Shown here in pieces: positions 26,721-39,648 of a stretch of 64,000 nucleotides of DNA (positions are counted from its first letter, which is position 1; every line of letters starts with the position of its first letter). The notes beneath the pieces are model-generated. The model saw only the letters and a program-made list of their open reading frames with translations. It had not been told where the DNA came from and ran no database searches. The position numbers and the translations under genes were made by a program. Origin of the DNA: Antennarius striatus (lineage: Eukaryota; Chordata; Actinopteri; Lophiiformes; Antennariidae); NCBI RefSeq assembly GCF_040054535.1, contig NC_090791.1, positions 17,743,827-17,807,826 of the forward strand, given 5' to 3'.

Positions 26721-29700
26721 TGGCAGGCTTCTCTGTTGTGCTTTATGTGGTTCTTTATATATGTTTGTCTTTTGTGGAATTATTTAAACTTATCAGACTG
26801 ACAAATAGTGGAACAAGGTCTCCCTGTATAAAAAGATTGTAATAGTTATAGTGCCCTCTAGAGGCATGTCTGCTCAGTGACAGTGGAGAAGCCTGAAAAC
26901 CTAAGAATGGATGTTGTCATTACAGCATAGAACACAGTTTCATGGTAACCGAATGTGTCGGATAAGCTTCCCTGGTCAACCTGTGATCACATTTACTAAA
27001 AAAGAGTTTGGCCTCCAAGTTCCAGACAGAAGCACACTGCTTAGCCTCGTCTAAGTACCATCTGTCCGCCCAGTGGCTCTGCCAGCAGAGGAAGGACTTT
27101 AGCTCAACCCTTCTTGGCTCAGTGTTATCTGGCTTCCCTTCTCTACCGACTGAAAAAACAACAGACATGATTACGACCGAGGTTTCAGCTGTTATGAGGT
27201 TTCATGATGGCTTTCCCAAGACAGCCTTGGATGTCAGAATTTTTCTTTTCTTTAAAACTTCAGTAGAATTTAATTTTTCTCACAGAACACAGAACAAGGC
27301 CCATGTTGTGCTTCATATGGATCCAACCTCAAATGGATATTGCTATTGGTTTCTGCTATGTGGGACAGAAGCCTACTGCAGGTCAAAACTAGGATATACC
27401 TTTTTTTGTCTGCCTTATCTGTGCTGGTGCTTATTTTAAGGCCAGCAAACAGTCGGGCCAAGTCTAAGGTGTTACCGAGACATTTCCCTCTAAAGTTCAT
27501 GTGGTTTCATTTATAAATGGTTGGAGTCCCAAAAAATTTTGACTTCCGTTGGCTCTGTCAGTGACCGAAACCCAGAACTGGACTAAATGACCATTATGAT
27601 GTTGTACAAAGTAAATCCAACTTCAAATCTAGCAGTAAAATGTGATTTTCTTGCTGTTAAATCATTAATAAAATTCTCTCATAAATAATATATTATTATA
27701 CATTAGTCAAAGGAATCGAGCCTCTGAACGACTATGTCCACTCATGCAGGATGTTTGCAGAATAAATAGTTGAAGGGTGAGATACTTTGGGAGCAGCGGA
27801 GAAGAAATTACCTTACCATATAAAATTTTCAGTGATGTTTTTTTCTGTATAGTCATAAAAATTGCATTTGCTTCTTCAGATTGTGCACATATTGTGCATT
27901 ATGTTGTTAAGTGTTTCTGTTCTTCATGCAGACAAAAGGTTTCTGTATTAGCCAAAAGGGGGCAGTAGAGCCTCTACAATCAAGAGACATTGACAGCAAG
28001 TTTTCAGAAGTCATTCTGGCTGTTAATTCCCTTCCTGTGTAAGAATATGTGCTAAAGATCAGTAGATCAGTGTTTTAATGACAACACAACAGTTGTTATC
28101 TCTAACAGGTTGAGTTGTTAACACAATGTCCCTTTATCCAACATAAATAATTATGTTAGCTCATATTCTTGCTGAGGATTGTTAAACCCAGATGTCACTT
28201 CATGGGAAGAGAAGAGGAAAGGCAGGAAGGGTTATGTAATCTCTGTAAATCACCCACTGATCAGTCAACGTACAGTACAGAGCAAGAGGCACACGCAAAA
28301 AATGATCTTTTATGTGTTGTAAATGATGATTTAAAAAGTTGTTCAAGAGCACATCTGCTGCACCTTTTGTAAGAACATGTGGGCGGGAATTCTTAGAATG
28401 TTTCTTGCACTATGTCATTCATACACTGGGTCTATGACAGAGACACAAACTTAACACAACACATTGGTAAGATGACTCTCCCATAATGTTCCTTCTGTAA
28501 ACAGTCATCGGGTCAGGTTTGTCTGACTATTAATCAGAAACAAATCTGTTCAGGGAACATATTCAGGGGCGCAACAGTCGTTTTTCCTGAAAGAAAAACG
28601 TATAAAACAGCAAAACAACAAAAAGAAGAAAAAAAAAGACAAAATAGTGCTAACAATACCGTGACAGGAGCTAAATGAAGACAACACTCCCCAGTCAGTG
28701 CTATTATTGTATTCCATCCTGCACTGAATTCACACATACCAAAAGCTTTGTGAGTGCTGATTATGGAGTAGAACAGTGACAGCTCTGACATCACAGCTCC
28801 TTCAGCTCAGTGAGTTGGAGCTCGACTCGACGCTGCACCAGCGGCAACAACCTAACGCAACGGACAGATGATGGATGACTCATTCTTTCCACCCACATGG
28901 CTTCCCATCATCAGGACCCAACACCCAGGAAGTCTTGCCTGATTCCAGAATAAACCCATCCACATACTTTAAGCATTACTCGAGTCTCACTCACAAGAGG
29001 AGCAAATATTTAGAATGAATGCTAGAGAAAAATGCATCCAAACCTGGGTGGTGGATTATAATGGCATTTTACTTTTTAGTTTGCTTCTGCTTATGAAAAT
29101 CACACGTTACAATGCAGAGTGCATGGTAACAGGAGAGCAGACGTAACAGAAGACATTGGATAAACAGTTGGAAGGTTATGATGCTAAAGTTTTAACCCCA
29201 AAATACACATTTAATACACGTTGCAGTTAGAAGTACCGTGTTTGAAAACAGTAATAGATAAATGAGACAACTTATTGGTTACAGCTGAATGAGAACAACC
29301 GATAAAGGACTGTAATACAAGGCGTGGCATGTGGGCTCAGAGACTGTAGGAACAGGAACAGAGGTGGTAGCCGGGCGGCTCGGAGGAATTTCAGTGAATC
29401 TCCTGAGTTGTACCTGTTCATCGCCTGCATAGCCTCCACCAAAATAAAGGTAAGTTGCTGACCATGACCTTTGCATCATGTCGACTGGTGTGGATGGTTC
29501 CAACTGAGCTGGGTCGCTGTCGGCTGGGTTCATGTTGGCCAGATGGTTGAGATTGTCACATTTAAATAACAGATGGAGCCCAAAAAGCATGACCGGAGAG
29601 AAGGCAGGGGGGAAATCAAAGTTCTTATCTAATTCAAAGCAGAGTACAGAACACCTGGTAGTCAGTCCAAGCATGCAAACAAATCCTGTGAGGGGCAGGT

Positions 29701-29760
29701 TAACAGGCAGGAAAAGAATGACAACATCCAGGATGCTCCATGGCGTTTTAACAGATTAAT

Positions 29761-30010
29761 ACAGTATTTTCTGCACTATAAGGCACACTGGAATATAAGG
29801 CGCACCTTCAATGAATGGCCAATTTTAAAACTTTTTTCATATGTAAGGCACACTGATTATAAAGTGCATCTAATTATAAGGTGCACCTTCAACGAATGGC
29901 CTATTTTAAACCTTTTTCATATATAAATTGCACTGGATTATAAGGCGCACTGTCGGTTTTTGAGAAAATTAAAGGCTTTTAGGTGCGTCTTATAGTGCGG
30001 AATATACTGT
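29761..30010. mobile_element. Short MITE with inverted termini and internal repeats
   Basis: The left end begins ACAGTATTTTCTGCACTATA. The reverse complement of the right end begins ACAGTATATTCCGCACTATA. Inside, a segment with 'ggcgcaccttcaatgaatgg' and 'ttttaaaacttttttcatat' occurs twice with small changes. There is no coding capacity. A related end recurs at 60131-60190. Confidence 0.75.
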
Positions 30011-33000
30011 AAACTTCTGTGTTGACAGAAGTCATGGCAGTTTTCCATACACTTCATAATGAGGTGTTGGTGGTGGTTGGGGGATGGGGGGGGGACAGAG
30101 TCCATCTGACACATCTGTGGGGTGTAGAACCATTCAGAACCAATGAATTTGAGCGTCACTTGTGTTTGGAGAAACGATGCTTCAGACTGTCTCTTTCCTC
30201 AGGGGGAGGGGGTTTATGTTTAGGTTTATGTTGCCGGGGCTTCTTGACTTACTGAAGTGAAACAAATGAATAAACACTGGGTAGTGGGAGCATGATGTAA
30301 GGACAGAATAAACTGACCTCAGATGGCTCCACTTAGATGAACCATTGTCTCCAACAAACCCTTCCATTTCCATTCTCACTCCCCTCCGCCTTCCCCCATC
30401 TCTCGCCTCCCACTCTCATTTTGCACACAGAAAACTCAATTGTTTGAATCCTCGATACAAACGGTCAACAATGAAATGACCCTAATTCTGAGTGTGAAGA
30501 GATAATGACCGTTTCTGTTACACGACCTCCCTCTCTCTTTGTCTCCTTGCTCCTGTGTTACGTACTGTCGTCATCTCTCCGTACTTTCTGGATGCTGAAA
30601 GATTTTCTCTTGACACAAACATAGAAGATAATATCACCATGTTTATCCAACATTATGTCAGATACAGTTGACACAGTATGAAGGGTCAGTGATGATGAAA
30701 CAACATTGTTACATCATCAGATAATAATCAATTATCCTCAGTCACATAACATTTGAAACAAAACAAGGATAGCTGATAATGTTTTGCTTTGCTCTTCAAT
30801 TTATCAAGTTTGAGAATATGAAGCTTTTTGGTCTTAACTCTAATAATAAAATGTCAAATGTTAACCAGCTTTAAATACTGAAAATGAAACAGACATTGGC
30901 TTTGGGATGCTTTGACTTTCTCAAGTCAAGAAACCCTACATTTAAATTCACTTAAAAACCAATTAAATATAATACACAACATTAATCCACCAAATCAGTG
31001 ATGACTCTAAGGTGTTTGCTTTGACTTACACCAGCCATATGAACACGTAACGCAAACGATAACAAATTACGGATGGAAAATGTTTAAAATGTAGCCAATA
31101 AATTAAAAAAAATCTAAATAAAGTTGGCTAAATATGGCAAGGGGAAAAGAATTTCAAAGCAAACTGGGAAGGAATGTCACTCTGGAATACAACACCAATG
31201 ACCTCAACCTACTCTGTAATTCCTGCCTTTCCAAAAGTAGCTGGTAACCACAGTCTGCTTCAGCACTGCTTCAGTACTGATGGATTCAGGAAGATGCAGA
31301 TAGTTAAAGTACACTCTTGCTTGTCTAGCAAGGGTTGTGGGAGACATAGAAGTCTGGTGAAACATTAAAACAGCCTGACAACTCATTTTATTTCACATGA
31401 TCAAATAAAGTTTAAAAATTGCCTGAATTTATAACCTTTATGGTCTTATGGCTGTGTGGTTTTGTAATAACAGCGTATGTACGATTGCTTAGGAGGATGA
31501 GTGATCAGACGGGGTGAGTGGAGTCATCTCAGGCTGCACAGATCAACTCTTCCATTGACATTTTAAATGCGTCTCTCTTCCATTTGCTGCTGGTTGTGGT
31601 TGGAACTGTGCAACATCAGCAGTTCACTTTGGGTTAAGCTCTTTCATCCGACTCTTCAAACATCTTTTTTTTTTCACATGGTTTCTCTGTGGTGGAACTG
31701 CCTCTCCTTCTATTTTGGGGTTTAGAGGAAAGCGTATCCTCACAAGACTTTCAAGCAATCGTTTCGAGCATCGCTGGGATTAGGAGGAGGTAGAAATGTG
31801 CACAAAAGTGAAGATAATATCACCTCAAACTGGAACCCCTTCCGTGAAAACAACAATCCATCAATTGTTGTTGGAGTTTCTGCCATCATAATGACATTAG
31901 ATACACAAACTATAGAAACTTTGAAGACTCCATCTACTACTTGCAATATTTTAAACATGAAGTTCTAAAACTATGTGAAATATTGTAAAATAAAGTATAT
32001 AAAAGTTAGTTCATATAACAAGTTCTGTTCCTTCTTTGCTTGGTTTGGTAGCGTGGTGAAGCACATGAGGTATGACCACTATGAAGAGGATAGAACACAA
32101 ACTTTAGCACTACTTTAAGAGTTAGATCAAATTATAACATAATGAAAATGTATTTTACATTTACCTTCATGCAGACAGAAGATTGTTAATCTGTTAAAAT
32201 GCCACGGAGAATTCCTGGATGTTGTCGTTTGTTCGCAAAAATCCAAGCCAATTTATATTTAACTAAACTTGAACTTGCAGAAATTCTTTTAAAAAGTATC
32301 TACATCAGTAATTATAGATATGTAAAATTCAGTTCTACCAGGTAAAAATAGATTTTTTGATATATTGGTGTATCATAAAAACTATTAATATAAGTTCTGA
32401 TCAGAGCTGATGTAGATCAGCTTTTCAAGCATCTGAAATTAAATAGTAACAGGTTGAACTTTAATTCATTCTAGTGTCAGTTATGTTTAAGGTGCCTACC
32501 ACTTTAATTTTAGATGTCAAATTCATTATTGTAAAAACTGACAAAATGACTTGGCTTTGCTAATGAAGGACTGGTGATGTAAGAGAACATGTGGAGAACA
32601 TGTGGAGTAGAGTGACATATTGGAAAGCAATACGCAAATTCTGACGCTGTGGCAGCTCACAGCCATTACTCCCTGACAGGACACTGTGGTGACGTCAGTG
32701 GAGTACGAAACCCTCCCATGTGACAAGCTTGTAAGGTGCATACAGGCTAGTCGACCAATGGCGTGGCATTACAGTGATAGGTAAGAGAACGTCTTCTCAA
32801 AATTTAGGACAGAGTATGTGAATTATTGTCAGCCTCTACACAAAAATGTATTGTAGCTCTACACAAAACTACACAAAGAAGAAAGAGAACACAAAAAGAA
32901 CAATGTGTGACCTGCGTGATTTGAAAAGACACACTGAGGTTGTACACACATACACTGAGAGCGGAGGTAGGTAGCAGGAGGTGTGTTTGTGATTATGTCT

Positions 33001-36000
33001 CCTCTGGAATTGATCTGTGGAACACAGAGTGGCACACAGTCACCACAGATTATCACACAGATAAATTACAACTCACTCCAGAAACACTTTCAACATCTGT
33101 CCATATTTACGTAGCAAGAAAAACAAAGGCTTGCAGCTTTAATTATCTTTCCGTGGTAGATTACCATGGAGCAGTGGTGTGACAGCTGATGTTCAGCCGG
33201 GCAGCACCAGGTGAACCCGGACACCGTCATCTGGATTGAACAAGGTGGAGACTGGGCCCTCTACGTATATATTTGTGTTTCTTTGATTTTTAGCAGCTTA
33301 TGTAACAGGAAAACAGGCTTTACATAACCAGTTATGGAAATGCAAGCTGTCATGCCCTATATCTGCCCTTCGGCTGGGAACTGAAAAAATGAATCATCTG
33401 ACACCAGATCGGTTATGTTATACGGCTGTGGTACAAACCCTCTGTTCATACTGTGATGAATGTACATCTGTTTTGTTCTAAACCTAATTTTATTGTGACG
33501 GATGTAAACCAGTGCCCAAGTTGTCTGAAATTACATGCTGATAGCCTTCGGTCCGGCAGCATGTGACACTCCATCACCGTTCCGATCTCTGGAGAAAATG
33601 CACTTTCATGAACTTTCACTGCTTATGTCTCTATTTGGTTTTATATCTCAAGGACCTAATAGACATTATAAAAGAACTGAAAGCTTCAGAGAAAGAGGAT
33701 CTTTTATTTTTCTTTGCCGAATGTTTAGGGATAACTTTTAATCAGATAGTTTTGCCCCTATAACCCCATATTTATTACAAAAAATTATAAATGACGACTT
33801 CAGGTCCAAACATCTGAATCTGACAGATTTTGAAAGAAGCATCTGAATCTGAGTAATTGTGTAATTGCTATGACTTTTAAACTACATGGCCTTCGGATCA
33901 CAGACAGGAATGAGGAAACATTTGCATTGTTTTATCAAAGCTATGGTTGTTTGTCTTGATAATAGTGATGAGTGTTTCTATTCATACACAAGGTCTCCTT
34001 TTACATCATGGGAAATAGCTGAGAACCTGCTCAGAACTGGACATGTCATATCTGATTCCACACACACACACACTGGGCTACAGCATCTGATCTAATGTGT
34101 ATGGTGACAATGAGAGGTGTTTAGATTGAGGAAGCCTTTTCTGGCTGCAGTACACACTTCTCTAACAGTGTGTTGGTCAACACAGGAAGTGGGTCATAAA
34201 TTCAACATCTCGTCATGTTTTCCACATGAGTGCTATTTTGAGATATTGAGCTGAGGGGGAGAATGGGATTGTGTTTTGTTTTGTTTTTTTGTGGATAAAG
34301 CGTCAAAAGAAAATATGAAAACCTGTTAAAGAACACATGAACCACATGTGCATTTCATACGATCCTTCATTTCTAGTTGGACGCCTCCTTTTTTGTTGTT
34401 GTTCATGTTTTGACACAGACTAAACTCTTATTTTAGTTGTAGGTCTTTCAAGTAAAGGTGATTATTTGTCAGATTATTTGTCAGTCCTGGATGCAAATGG
34501 CCATTAATATGTTTTAAACTGCTTCTCAAAGCACTGCTGTCAGTAACTGTGAAAGCTGTGAGAAGACATCATTGTACTATATTATATAAACATGTTTGAT
34601 CACAGATTTAAAATGTGTTTTTTTAATTAAATCTCATTACTTTTGTGTTCTAACAATTGATTTACTGTTATTTTAATTAATCCTTCCACATTCTCCTCAT
34701 AGAGGCAAACCCATATAATATATGTAATTAGTTTTATCAGTCTTTCATATGATAACCTCCCCTCTACCCCCCACCCAAAACAGCCTCCCAAAATGATCAG
34801 AAGTGGTTGCTTTGGAAACAGTATGACGTGTTTCAGTGCCCAAAAATAGAAACATATGGAGAGAAGCGGGTCTGAGGATCTTGGCTTGTGCCTCACAATA
34901 AGTCTGAGAGTCTTTCCTGATGTTTTCGTCTGACGTGTGTCGGACACCAACACACTTCTGTCTGAGCGTGGAGCGGCCGCCGGAGTCTGTGCTGATGTTG
35001 GAGAGGTTACCTTGTTAGTGGTCCCAAATAAACCATCACCTGGCCGGGTGGGAAGCAGACTGGAGTCACGACTGATGCAGGAATGACTGGAACGTTTGCT
35101 ATGAGAGCAAGTACAAATGTCTGAAGTGGCGACAAATTATCTGTAAATACAGGTCCACATGCTCCCAGACGCGCATGCACAGGGTCTGCTTGTTATGAAA
35201 CAGGCCCCCAAGTCAAACAAAGTGAGTCATAGCCTATTAATAGCTACCGCAATACATCTCTTATGTGTTTGAGCCATGGACAGAGCCTGAGCTGTCTGTG
35301 TTATAGATAAGCTCTTACATAAAAGTGTCTCTGCATGCATTTCTCAGGGGAGCAGTGATTCATGAAATGAGCTTTGCTTTATTTTGAACTGCATTTTTCT
35401 TAGTCAGCAGCTAAACATGAAATTATAATCAAGACAGATCTCTTTGGGTGTATGGGGAGAAGTTTTAGTTGTATAACTTTTGGAAGAAAAACAGAGCAGA
35501 TAAAAGTGTTGACATAATATCTGCATTTTTTTGTTGGTCTCTTTAGGAAACATGTTCTGTTGCTTTCCTGCCAAGAGAGGAAATGTTTACAACTCTCCTG
35601 CTGCACTATCTGATATATTTTAAAAAGCCTGCTAGCTCAGAATGACATAAAATAGAAGGAGAGGAAGAATAACTTTAATTATGGTTTGTCCAAAAGGAAT
35701 CAAATCTACCGTTTGGCACCTTAAACCTAAGTAAATACCATTTTGTGTTGCTGAATCCACAAAGAATATTTCAGAGATATTCATCTAGGGCTAGGCTATG
35801 CTAGCCTGATGCTAAATTTTAGTAAAATTGTAATAGTTGTGACCAGCGACACGTGATGAGGTTCATGGTGAGGCACTGTCTTCATCATTATCAGATTTAC
35901 AAACATATGAACCTACAGTGTAGCTTATTCACCATTTAATTAGCAACAGTGAGTGGGTTACGTCTAAAGTCTCACAATTATTTACACATAAAACTGTAAC

Positions 36001-36419
36001 ACACAAATAAGCACATTTGATTAAGAAAAACTTTGTTATGTTGTTTCCTACATGTTTGTGTATACGTTACGTTTACTTATAAATGAAGTCCTTGCGCCGC
36101 TCCTTTGGAACAAAAGCATCAATAACTTGATTGTAGCTTACTGTCACTTATTATGCGGCCGAGGAAACCCAGGAAGAATCCCTGGGATCACCAGCGCCTC
36201 CTACCATCAGGCGGGAGAACTGCGTGACTCACTTAGTGCTTCTTTTCAATTAAAAAAAAATAAAAATCCGTTTTCGGATCGTTCAACTCAAAAGGACGTT
36301 ACAAACATACAGTTGTTGACAAAAAACGCTGTACATTATATACATTAGCTATGGAAATGTCATTCATATAGCATTTATATAGTATAGCATGTAGTATTTC
36401 TCTTTCCCAACCAACAGGT

Positions 36420-36652
36420 CAAGGCGGACGACCGCCCTCCAGAGTCTGGGTCCTGCCCGGAGTTTCTTCATCAATGAGGGAGTTTTTCCACGCCACCGTC
36501 ACTTATACCTGCTCTGGAGGGCACTGTTGGCTTTCTATCTGTTAAGCGCTTTGAAATATCTTCAAATGTGATTAAGCGCTATATAAATAAAAATTTGATT
36601 GATTGATCGATTGATCGATTGATCGATTGATCGATTGATTGACTGATTGATT
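36420..36652 (+). mobile_element. L2/CR1-like LINE 3' end with (GATTGATC)n tail
   Basis: The segment contains 'cctgcccggagtttcttcat', 'gagggagtttttccacgcca' and 'ctgttaagcgctttgaaata', followed by 'gattaagcgctatataaata' and a terminal run of GATTGATC-type repeats. This order is the usual 3' end of fish L2-type LINEs. The 5' extent is uncertain. A diverged sister tail is at 13385-13516. Confidence 0.65.
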
Positions 36653-37329
36653 ACGGTCTCACTATTTAGCATACCACCACAGCTAGTCGAGTCATTGGGC
36701 GATCCATGGTAAGGCTCAGCTGGCTTCTGCCTCACCGCAGGTCTCTTCTCTGAATTTCAGCGGTGAATGTGTTCCTCATTGATGCTCAGTGATTTCACCA
36801 ACTATGAAAAAGTATCAGAATCTCAACAAATCAATAGAATATCAATAGAACTTCATCATGTTTTTATCTTGATGCATTAATCCTAATTTATCTTCATGCT
36901 GTAATCCTAACCCAACTGTTCTTGGAATCAGGGCCATATCTGATATTACACAGCAGAGAGCAGCTCCTCTTATCTCTTGTAGTACTTGTTGCCTATAGCA
37001 CCGACTGCTATCAGCTCAGATAACATCATATATTGTGAGTGAAATTAGGCCAAGCTGGCGAGGCGTGCGCCGTCAGTGCTGCAGACTTCCGCAGAACACT
37101 GTGTCACTGCAGAGGGATTTTCCTCTGAGCCAAAATGAAGCTCTCAGGAACAAAAGGACTTTCTTTAACAGCATCAGAGGGCAGCGCACACGTAGCGGCA
37201 GCAGGAGGGTTTCAGGATGCTGCAAAGTCAGCACAGAATGGTGGAAATATGTGTCTAACTAATACTGTACTGGACACAAATGAAGTGAACTGTTTGTGAC
37301 CAGTGGACCAGATCTATGTGACCTTCTTC

Positions 37330-37610
37330 CTGCGTCAGCTAACTGTGTCAGGGAAGTGAATCATGCCCCCTCCCCCCGCAGGGGAGCTTTACGTAACATG
37401 TCTTCACCCGTCAACTCTGAGTAACACCTCCCGGCTCCTCTGTCTGACTCCCAGGGGCCCTTTTTGAAAGCCGGTCAGACCCTGTAAACAGCTCCGTCTA
37501 TGCCACCCACTTGGCAAGGACGGGGCAGATATTTATATCCACCCCGCTGCCCGCAGGTGCTCCAGACTGAATCCACCCCACAGCGGGTGAATCACGAGGA
37601 AAGCCAGGAT
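37330..37610. promoter_or_regulatory. GC-rich block with perfect NFIL3/PAR-bZIP site
   Basis: Within an otherwise AT-rich stretch this block has C/G-rich runs and TTACGTAA at 37389-37396, the palindromic consensus bound by NFIL3 and by DBP/TEF/HLF. It lies 6.6 kb upstream of an NFIL3-like gene. Its activity as an enhancer is inference from motif and composition. Confidence 0.4.
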
Positions 37611-39611
37611 GCAAAATGATTCTGTTTGAGGCTGTCAGCATCAACATTGAAGCGCTTCATACATGTCCGTGTTGTGAATAGTCTTTACTGGTCGTGTTCA
37701 CACTCACACCAGAGACACACAGCAGGCTGAGGGTGATGAAGACGATGTCTGAGCTCGCATTCTGTGGGTTGAAGGTCACATAACTTATAATTAGTTATCA
37801 AGGGAGTTTGATGGAAAGGACGATGCAGCTTCATCAGAGCAACTGAGGGAAGAACTCTGTCTTGAAAGTTTATCAGGTGATGCTCATGTCTGAGACTGTG
37901 ACTGAGACAATCTAGAAACAGGTTTGAGGAACACAATAAGCCTGTTATTTAATTTTTATCTGTTTACACATATTTCCTCTCTGAATATTTGGTTTTTAAA
38001 TTTTGAAGCAGGCTTTACTCATCTTCCTTTGGAAATTTCTGAGGTTAGCACAGACCTATGGTAGCACAGTTCACAATTTCGATTGTAAGACTTTCATGCT
38101 ATTCATACCTTTTCTATTTTTATACTGCCAATATTGGCAGGTAACTCTGAACTTTTAGTTGCCATCCCTGTTGCTGATTTTAACTATTTTCTAACAATGG
38201 ACTTCCTGAACTTTCAAAAGTGAAGTCTAAAAATTTCCAAAGATTCCACTGAGCTTAAGTAGGAAGTGACTCATGCTGCATTTGACCTCATATTTAGTTT
38301 TGTAAGTTGTACATTAAAGGGTTGTGTGTCCTTCTGTCCCTACAGGTCAAAGTTTAGCTGTTCCGTAACAGCTTCTGCTAGAATGGCAAGAATTCAATGT
38401 GAACTTACTGAGCTCCTGGTTCAACCACTTTTCTAGTTCTGTTCCTGCTGATGTCAGTCGACTGCAACAGACTTCAGTGTCTTACGCATGCTGAAGTAAT
38501 AAACTATGAGGAAAATTAAAAAATCTTATCACAATGAAGATTGAATCTTTTACATCAACTTTTAAATGATATTCACATACGTTCAGTATAATATACAGTA
38601 CAGTTGTTGTTATTGTTTGTTTCATTACATGTATATTCTGTTTGTTTCAAAAGTTTATTGAGTAGAAATATTACACACACATATTTCAAAACCTTCCTTA
38701 AAGTGTGGTATAACTCACTTCCTGTTGCGTTACTTTCAGTTCTTTTGTTTCCCCACTGACTTTTCTGCCTGTCTGTGATTCTAAGGCTTCAGACTCTGTT
38801 CCAGATGTAGTTTAGAAATAATTCATCATGTGAGGTACAGGACAGCCACAGAGGCAGAGGTGTACATGGAATGTTCTTCATATTATCACTGAGTTTGATT
38901 GAAAAAGAGACAGTAAGTTGTCACATATAAAACGCTCATTTATGGTTTTATTGCAGAAGGAGTTTCATTTCAGCTATTTAAAACATATAACTGAATATTA
39001 AAATAAGTTTTTAACTAAAAAAATTTGTAGTATTTTTGTTTTTTACTGCTTTGGCATCAGTTATTATCATTTAATAATAAAAGCACACTGCGGTTTGTGA
39101 CACTCTGCTGGACTGGAGGAGTGTAATTACAATCTATTAATTTATGAGCGACCCAGATTGATGTTCTCCTGTAAAAACAACTGTCAACACAGTTTCGCTG
39201 CTGCCTGCCAATCGTTTTATTGAGTTGGAATGTTATGACGTCTGGACGTCTCATTGTATGTGTGTGCAGCACACACAGCTGGTGCTGGTCGGATGCTTCA
39301 TCACTGAACTGGTTCTATCTCCAAACGGGAGGACACACACCAGCTGATAGAAAACAGTCTACTGTGGACAGAACATAAGACACAACACAAGCTTTCATCA
39401 GGTTTGTACAAAGACAAAGACAGAGGAAATACGGTGTCACTGTGAAATATTGTTTATAACACACCTACCTTATTATTGGTCAATATTTGCAAATATTAAG
39501 TCTGTGTGTGTCTATATGTGTGTGTGTGTGTATATATGTATATTATATATATATTTTTGAGTATATATATCTTCATATATATACACATACTGTATATATA
39601 CAGTATATATA

Positions 39612-39648
39612 TCATCTTTTGCTTTCAGCTTTTCCCTTCAGGGGTCGT
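39612..39648 (-). mobile_element. RTE-like LINE 3' tail fragment
   Basis: On the minus strand this reads CGACCCCTGAAGGGAAAAGC followed by 'tgaaagcaaaaga', the same 3' end as the RTE-like copy at 15125-15410. TATATA and TGTGTA repeats flank it on both sides. Confidence 0.6.

Larger units (their letters stand above)
26721..37320. other. Gene desert between the MISP3-like and bZIP genes, first part
   Basis: More than 10 kb without a supported gene. The longest open frames (27008-27439 plus, 29279-29674 minus) have no recognisable motif and no splice context. The stretch includes a palindromic MITE at 29761-30010, a perfect CRE palindrome TGACGTCA at 32690-32697, an isolated exon-like segment at 33653-33763, and an L2-like tail at 36420-36650. 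Confidence 0.5.

Noticed and set aside
27008-27439. 143-codon plus-strand frame
   Set aside because: Residue content is Cys/Phe/Trp-rich and unlike a coding sequence, with no recognisable family.
29279-29674. 131-codon minus-strand frame
   Set aside because: No motif, no splice or promoter context, and no compositional sign of coding.
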